DNA from: an uncultured Dialister sp.
GTDB taxonomy: Bacteria; Bacillota; Negativicutes; Veillonellales; Dialisteraceae
Reading direction: 5' to 3'
Assembly (NCBI RefSeq): GCF_900541605.1
Contig: NZ_UQKJ01000013.1
Coordinates: forward strand, 1-30,826
Length of the DNA: 30,826 nt
Position numbers and translations under genes: made by a program
Shown here: positions 24,858 through 30,826 of the stretch, in pieces
Layout: each line of letters begins with the position of its first letter
Position numbering within the stretch: the first letter of the stretch is position 1
Notes under the pieces: generated by a model
What the model was told of the DNA's origin: nothing
The model's database searches: none
What the model saw: the letters and a program-made list of their open reading frames with translations, nothing else

Positions 24858-25055
24858 TGGGGCTGAAGGTGGTGGGTGAACTGCGCTTTGCTCGTTCACC
24901 GGGTGGTGGCTTTGCCGGGGCAAAGCGGGGGCATAAGGTGCAATAGGCTGCACCGGGCTGTGGCCTTTGGCCGAAGGCTGACATCAAAGTTTCCCTTCCT
25001 TGAGCCCAAGCGGCAGCCTTAGCCCTGGCCGAAGGCCAGAGTCCTTTCCTTTAAA
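24858..25055. repeat. Family 2 repeat, copy 5, with tail repeat
   Basis: TGGGGCTGAAGGTGGTGGGT, then GAACTGCGCTTTGCTCGTTC (a hairpin with GGTGAAC/GTTCACC arms), then GGGGGCATAAGGTGC, as in the other copies. The tail (about 25010-25055, CCCTGGCCGAAGGCCAGAGT) lies inside the last codons of tag. Confidence 0.6.
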
Positions 25056-25595
25056 ACACCCGTCCTCGTGGGAATCGATCACACCCACTGCCTGGAGGTA
25101 GGAACAGATAATGGTGGTCCCCACGAATTTCATGCCCCGTTTCTTCAGGTCTTTGGAAATAGCATCCGACAGGGGAGATGAGGTCTGTCCGGTCTCATGG
25201 AGTACCTTTCCCTCCGTCCAGTGCCAAAGGTATGCGTCAAAGGTTTTCCATTCCTTACGGATAGCAAGAAATGCCTTCGCATTCCCCACGGCCGCTCGGA
25301 TTTTAAGACGGTTCCGGATAATTCCTGCGTCCTGCCGGAGGGCTTCCATCTTTTCCTCCCCGTACCCAGCCACCTTTTCCAAATCGAATCCATCGAAGGC
25401 GCGCCGGAAGTTTTCCCGCTTATTCAGGATGGACTCCCAGGAAAGGCCGGCCTGGAAGGACTCCAGCAGCAACATTTCAAAAAGCTTTCGGTCATCGTGC
25501 ACCGGCACGCCCCATTCTTCATCATGATATCTGATATACAGTGGATTCTTCGGATTTGCCCAGAAACACCGTCTCTTGCCATCAACCCATTCCAT
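24984..25595 (-). CDS. tag: DNA-3-methyladenine glycosylase I
   Basis: Removes 3-methyladenine from alkylated DNA in base excision repair. The 203-residue product begins with CFW...YHDEEWG and has the catalytic-domain motifs LLLESFQAGLSW and FVGTTI. The zinc ligands of the Tag family are present: C10, H24 (YHDEEW), and the C-terminal SHEDGC His/Cys pair. After that pair the usual enzyme ends, but here about 20 more residues (GKDSGLRPGLRLPLGLKEGK) follow; they are encoded by the tail repeat seen elsewhere between genes. GGGAGG precedes the ATG at 25595. Probably a single-gene transcript. Confidence 0.93.
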   Translation of the reverse strand: MEWVDGKRRCFWANPKNPLYIRYHDEEWGVPVHDDRKLFEMLLLESFQAGLSWESILNKRENFRRAFDGFDLEKVAGYGEEKMEALRQDAGIIRNRLKIRAAVGNAKAFLAIRKEWKTFDAYLWHWTEGKVLHETGQTSSPLSDAISKDLKKRGMKFVGTTIICSYLQAVGVIDSHEDGCFKGKDSGLRPGLRLPLGLKEGKL

Positions 25596-26018
25596 AGAGC
25601 TGCCTCCCTTTATTCATCTCTATATATTGTATCATGGCCGACAGGCATCATTGATAGAGGGGCCTGTAAAGTTTTACTACAGCATTGAATATTTATCATA
25701 CATTGCTATCTGGATGAAATTGGGAATAAAATAGAAACGACAGTTGATTCATGTGTAAACGAATGGGACCCTGCGCATTGAGAACTTTGTGTATTGGCGG
25801 GACAGATCCTTCTGTCCCTGTCTATAGTCATTTCTCAGCCCGGTTAGCAGTTTCTTTTAGAAAGGAAACAACTGCCAGAGTCAATTTCACGTTATAACGC
25901 AGGAATCATCATGCTTCCAACTATGGCCAGGTGTTTTACAAAATGGTGATATGAATGATGCACCGCCACAACCACCTTAGTCATAGGCCGCTGCTTTTCT
26001 ACCTACAAGGAGTCTATC
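25596..26018. other. Intergenic region between divergent tag and methyltransferase genes
   Basis: No gene is seen. It contains two hairpins: GGGACAG-ATCCTT-CTGTCCC (25799-25818), and an imperfect stem with GCAGTTTC and GAAACaACTGC arms (about 25847-25875). It must hold the promoters of the divergent genes, but no strong -35/-10 pair is obvious. Confidence 0.5.
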
Positions 26019-26792
26019 ATGAACACACTAGATAAAATCAGAGAATCCTTCACTCTCCAGGCGAAGAACTTCGAATCCGGGGCCATGAGTTTTTCCAAAA
26101 AAGACTATCTGGCCCATACAGTCACTTCCCTCCATCTCAAAGGGAATGAGAATGTTCTGGATGCTGCCAGTGGCACCTGCGCCAACGGCCGCTCCATAGC
26201 CCCCTTTGCTTCCCATGTTACCTGCCTTGACACTACGAAAGCCATGCTGGATGTGGGAAAAGAGGCAGCCCAAAAAGAAGGACTTTCCAATATGGACTTC
26301 AAAATCGGTATCGTAGAAGACATGCCATTTGAAGATAGAACTTTCGATGTGGTCATTTCCCGCCTTGCCTTCCATCACTTTGCTGAAATGGAAAAACCCT
26401 TCTCTGAAATGACCAGGGTCCTGAAAAAAGGAGGCACTTTAGCAATCATTGACATGGAAGCGGCATCAGAAGCGCTCCGGGAAAAAGAGGATACCCTGGA
26501 AATTCTCAGGGACCCATCTCATGTAAGAAACAGAAGTCTTACAGAATTTCTGGCGCTTTATGAAAAATATGGTTTCACGCTGAAAACAGAAGAACATATC
26601 CCCATCGAAGTTTCTCTCTCCGCATGGATGGACCTGACAAGAACAAAAGATGAAAACCGGAAACTCATTATAAAAGCACTTAATGATGAACTCCAAGGTC
26701 ATGGCAAAACCGGCTTTGCCCCGTTCCTGAAAAAGGGGAACCTCCACTTCATCCAACGCTGGCTCCTGCTGACCGGGGTAAAAGAATTCTAA
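26019..26792 (+). CDS. Class I SAM-dependent methyltransferase
   Basis: A 257-residue cytoplasmic methyltransferase of the UbiE/YcgJ-like group. SAM-binding motif I is VLDAASGTCANG (46-57), slightly divergent from the usual DxGxGxG; the acidic loop CLDTTKAML and the motifs DMPFEDRTFDVVISRLAFHH and LKKGGTLAIIDM follow in order. The substrate is unknown; menaquinone, tRNA or small-molecule methylation are all possible from this motif set. A good site CAAGGAGTCTATC precedes the ATG, almost identical to the one before galU. The stop codon abuts inverted-repeat element C. No evidence ties it to the chelatase cluster beyond being within 1.3 kb. Confidence 0.85.
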   Translation: MNTLDKIRESFTLQAKNFESGAMSFSKKDYLAHTVTSLHLKGNENVLDAASGTCANGRSIAPFASHVTCLDTTKAMLDVGKEAAQKEGLSNMDFKIGIVEDMPFEDRTFDVVISRLAFHHFAEMEKPFSEMTRVLKKGGTLAIIDMEAASEALREKEDTLEILRDPSHVRNRSLTEFLALYEKYGFTLKTEEHIPIEVSLSAWMDLTRTKDENRKLIIKALNDELQGHGKTGFAPFLKKGNLHFIQRWLLLTGVKEF

Positions 26793-27206
26793 TAACGCAC
26801 TGTTTAAATCGCTGTTCGATTTCACTCTTGTATTTCCATGGCAATACAGGGATTAATCCGACGCGAATAGCGAGCTATTTAAAGCAGCAGTCCTGCATAG
26901 GACTGCTGAGCCAAGGCAAGTTGATTGGCCAGCCGCTAAAAGAAAAGCGTTTTAATAGCAGGTAAAGTGTGAAAGTCCCGCAGGGGCTCGCAAGCCGGTC
27001 GCATATTGTCGGCTTTACTGCACATTAAGATGCCTTCCTTCTGTCGATCGGCCGTTCAACTTGCGGCTGGCTTGCACGTCTTATGCATGTCTTGCGCACT
27101 TTCTATGCGCATCAAAGCGCCTTTCTTTTACCCTTGGCCAGATTATGACGCAGTATTGCATGAAAATACCTGTATAATCGGACTCTGCAAATTAATCAGC
27201 GCTTCC
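26793..27206. mobile_element. MITE-like element, copy C (long variant)
   Basis: The right end GCAAATTAATCAGCGCTTCC is intact; the left end (AACGCACTGTTTAAATCG) is degenerate. It shares the CAGCAGTCCT-GCAT-AGGACTGCTG hairpin (26885-26908) and flanks with copy B, but carries about 170 extra bases in the middle (about 26921-27130), including GTGAAAGTCCCGCAGGGGCT. The extra block has no recognised gene; a 96-codon open frame over it (27006-27296) is not supported. Together with 27207-27294 it accounts for the gene-free gap. Confidence 0.65.
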
Positions 27207-27294
27207 TTAAAACCAGGCATTTGCAAATACTACCTTTCCTTGCCAAAAGTCACTGACAACGCTGGTTTCCTATATTCTCTTCTATCAGAAAACT

Positions 27295-27330
27295 AAAGGA
27301 GTGCCCCTTCTCCAGGAAGCACTCCTTTTT
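27295..27330. terminator. Rho-independent terminator, usable in both directions
   Basis: The 10-bp stem AAAGGAGTGC / GCACTCCTTT is followed by TT on the plus strand; on the minus strand, where it follows the NUDIX gene by 25 bases, it runs into TTTAGTTTT. Confidence 0.75.
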
Positions 27331-27354
27331 CATAGTTGACATAACTCCAGCATT

Positions 27355-27882
27355 TTACAATTTATCACGGGCCATGGCAAAAGCTGCGAGTGTCTTGGCG
27401 TCGTACATTTTTCCTTCCCCCATCATGTGCCATACTTCTTCCAGGGGGATGGGCAGGACATCCAGAAATTCTCCTTCGTCCAGGTGCTGTTTCGTATGAA
27501 CCAGGTCAGTGGCCAGGTAGAGGTGGATGGTTTCGTTGCAGAAGCCCGGGGTGGTGTAGACGTAGCCCAGTTTTGTCAGTTTTCCCTTATATCCGGTCTC
27601 TTCTTCCAGTTCCCTGGCGGCGCACTGGTCCGGTGTTTCTCCGGGGTCCATTTTTCCAGCCGGAATTTCGAGAAGTGCTTCTTCTACGGGGTAGCGGTAC
27701 TGTTTCACGAAGAGGACTTCGCCCTTGTCGGTCACCGGGATGATGGCGGCAGCGCCCTGGTGGAGCACCACTTCCCGGATGGTTTCCCGTCCTGCCAGTT
27801 CTACGGTGTCTTTGAATACGTGGATAATCTGCCCGTCGTAGATGGGGTCGCGGTGAATCAGTTTTTCTTTTTCGATGCTCAT
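27355..27882 (-). CDS. NUDIX hydrolase, ADP-ribose pyrophosphatase type
   Basis: A 175-residue hydrolase that likely cleaves ADP-ribose or similar nucleoside diphosphate derivatives. The complete NUDIX box (Gx5Ex7REUxEExGU) spans residues 76-98, from GKMDPGET through RELEEETGY. FVKQYRYPVEEALLEIPAG, just before it, is characteristic of the NudF/ADP-ribose subgroup. AAAGGAG precedes the ATG at suitable spacing. It stands alone with its own terminator. Confidence 0.92.
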   Translation of the reverse strand: MSIEKEKLIHRDPIYDGQIIHVFKDTVELAGRETIREVVLHQGAAAIIPVTDKGEVLFVKQYRYPVEEALLEIPAGKMDPGETPDQCAARELEEETGYKGKLTKLGYVYTTPGFCNETIHLYLATDLVHTKQHLDEGEFLDVLPIPLEEVWHMMGEGKMYDAKTLAAFAMARDKL

Positions 27883-27930
27883 AATGATAACTCCTTTACT
27901 ATGTATATAAGCTGCAGCTCCCTATTTGTG

Positions 27931-28048
27931 AGAAGTGGCTAAGGGGGGAACGCCTGACGGCGAGGTGTCTCAGGGGTAACGGGCTTCGCCCGCGGAGGGC
28001 GGTACACATTCCCCCCGACTAAAGGCGTTACCCCTCTGCCACTTTTCT
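27931..28048. repeat. 118-base imperfect palindrome
   Basis: The outer arms AGAAGTGGCTAAGGGGGGAA plus CGCC (left) and GGCGTTACCCCTCTGCCACT plus TTTCT (right) are inverse complements with few mismatches; inside are GGGCTTCGCCC-type hairpins. It contains no gene. Together with the dut terminator it accounts for the 27883-28104 gap. Confidence 0.65.
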
Positions 28049-28068
28049 CCTTTCCCCAGCACCCAAAA

Positions 28069-28106
28069 GGGCAGTGAGAAATCCATTCCTCACTGCCCCT
28101 TTTTTT
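28069..28106. terminator. Rho-independent terminator after pnp-dut
   Basis: A perfect 10-bp stem GGGCAGTGAG / CTCACTGCCC with a 10-base loop. On the plus strand it is followed by CTTTTTTT; on the minus strand it begins at the dut stop codon and is followed by TTTT. Confidence 0.85.
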
Positions 28107-28547
28107 ACTTTCCGGTGCTGCCTACGCCGCCGGTCCGTTTTCCTTCGGCCCGGTCGTCGTCGGTCTTTCCGTATTTCTGGAAAATGCCCTGGGCCACCCG
28201 GTCGCCTTTGGCCACGTGGAAGGGTTCTTTTCCCGTATTGTATACGGCCACCATGATGTGGCCTTCGTTATCCTCGTTATCGTAGTAGTCGGAGTCGATA
28301 ATTCCGGTGCTGTTGATGAGGATAATGCCATGTTTGATGGCCATGCTGGAGCGGATGTAAATGCCCAGATATTCGTCGCCTTCCATGTAGGCCTTGAGGC
28401 CTGTGGGAATGAGGGTGACTTTGCCGGGGACAATGTCCATGTCCGCTGCGCTTTCGATATCGTAACCGGCGCTGGAGGCGGTCTTTCTCACGGGGAGGTG
28501 GATTCCCTGCCCTTCGTAGGCGGTTACGATTTCAAACCCCCGGGTCC

Positions 28548-28551
<4 letters not shown>
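28105..28551 (-). CDS. dut: dUTP diphosphatase
   Basis: Hydrolyses dUTP to dUMP and pyrophosphate, keeping uracil out of DNA and feeding dTMP synthesis. The 148-residue trimeric-type enzyme shows all five motifs in order: SSAGYDIES, RSSMAIK, GIIDSDYYDN (catalytic Asp in GIID), GDRVAQGIF, and the C-terminal glycine-rich RTGGVGSTG that closes over the active site. The start overlaps the stop of pnp by 4 bases (ATGA), so the two are translationally coupled. The stop codon is directly followed by a terminator. Confidence 0.95.
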
Positions 28552-30638
<2,087 letters not shown>

Positions 30639-30686
30639 TCCTTTTCCTCCTGTAGGTAATAAATTCTCTTTTTCACGTATTTTATC

Positions 30687-30716
30687 ATTATATTATATAA
30701 GGCCCCCACTTCACAA
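30687..30716 (-). promoter_or_regulatory. Candidate pnp promoter
   Basis: Minus strand: TTGTGA (30711-30716), an 18-base spacer, then TATAAT (30687-30692), about 50 bases before the ATG. A second TATAAT overlaps at 30692-30697. Confidence 0.45.
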
Positions 30717-30773
30717 GGGAAAAGTTGGAAGAAAAGGATGGGCTGGCGTACAAACGGCATGAGTTAGGAGTTA

Positions 30774-30826
30774 GGGAAACGCTGATTAAATGGGCTTTTT
30801 ACAAGCGCTAATTATTCACAGCCATT
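30774..30826. mobile_element. MITE-like element, copy D, left end only
   Basis: GGGAAACGCTGATTAAAT at 30774-30791 matches the terminal repeat of copies A-C with one or two changes; the window ends 35 bases later. The following bases (GGGCTTTTTACAAGCGC) differ from the other copies. Confidence 0.5.

Noticed and set aside
26921..27130. Group II intron fragment
   Set aside because: GTGAAAGTCCCGC is only loosely reminiscent; no domain V/VI hairpin or reverse-transcriptase gene is present.
27006..27296. A 96-codon plus-strand open frame
   Set aside because: It lies entirely in repeat element C and its flank, with no ribosome site.

Overview
The window looks like a chromosomal segment from a Gram-negative-walled Firmicute of the class Negativicutes, most likely a gut or oral Dialister/Veillonellaceae-type anaerobe. 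Supporting evidence: a trimeric autotransporter adhesin with an extended signal peptide (so there is an outer membrane), strong AGGAGG-type ribosome sites, and Firmicute-like housekeeping genes (galE, galU, tag, NUDIX, dut, pnp). The genus is inference; no rRNA or other marker gene is present.

Layout. 1-1126 (minus): 5' part of a trimeric autotransporter adhesin whose signal peptide and passenger are out of frame at a G6 tract. 1872-4070 (plus): galE and galU. 4492-6225 (minus): an ABC exporter. 6569-12093 (minus): four overlapping genes for an ECF-type importer (S-like protein with a large extracytoplasmic domain, double ATPase, T protein, membrane-anchored beta-propeller). 12277-12552 (minus): a CsoR/RcnR-family metal-responsive repressor. 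13045-20977 (minus): a complete class I tetrapyrrole metal chelatase set (BchD-like, BchI-like, CobN/BchH-like) plus a radical SAM/SPASM enzyme. 21400-24743 (minus): a three-gene nitrogenase-like set (NifH-, NifD- and NifK-like) closed by a clear terminator. 24984-30638: tag, a methyltransferase, a NUDIX hydrolase, dut and pnp.

The centre of interest is 6569-24743. A non-photosynthetic anaerobe carries the large, I and D subunits of a metal chelatase next to a two-component nitrogenase-like reductase, a SPASM radical SAM enzyme, a dedicated importer and a metal-responsive repressor. In established systems, chelatase plus nitrogenase-like reductase occurs in (bacterio)chlorophyll synthesis (BchHID with BchLNB/BchXYZ), and a nitrogenase-like reductase makes coenzyme F430 (CfbCD). 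No nifB/E/N, no cob/cbi and no other bch genes are visible, so neither nitrogen fixation nor a standard cofactor pathway is supported. My inference is an uncharacterised system that imports, metallates or demetallates, and reduces a tetrapyrrole-like or metal compound.

Intergenic DNA is full of repeats. One family is MITE-like, with terminal inverted repeats reading GGAAGCrCTGATTAA (three complete copies and one cut by the window end). A second is a GC-rich hairpin family starting TGGGGCTaAGGGTGGTGGGTGAAC (five copies), with a tail repeat that forms the C-terminal codons of two genes. A third is a single 118-base palindrome. No tRNA, rRNA, CRISPR array, transposase gene or replication origin was seen.
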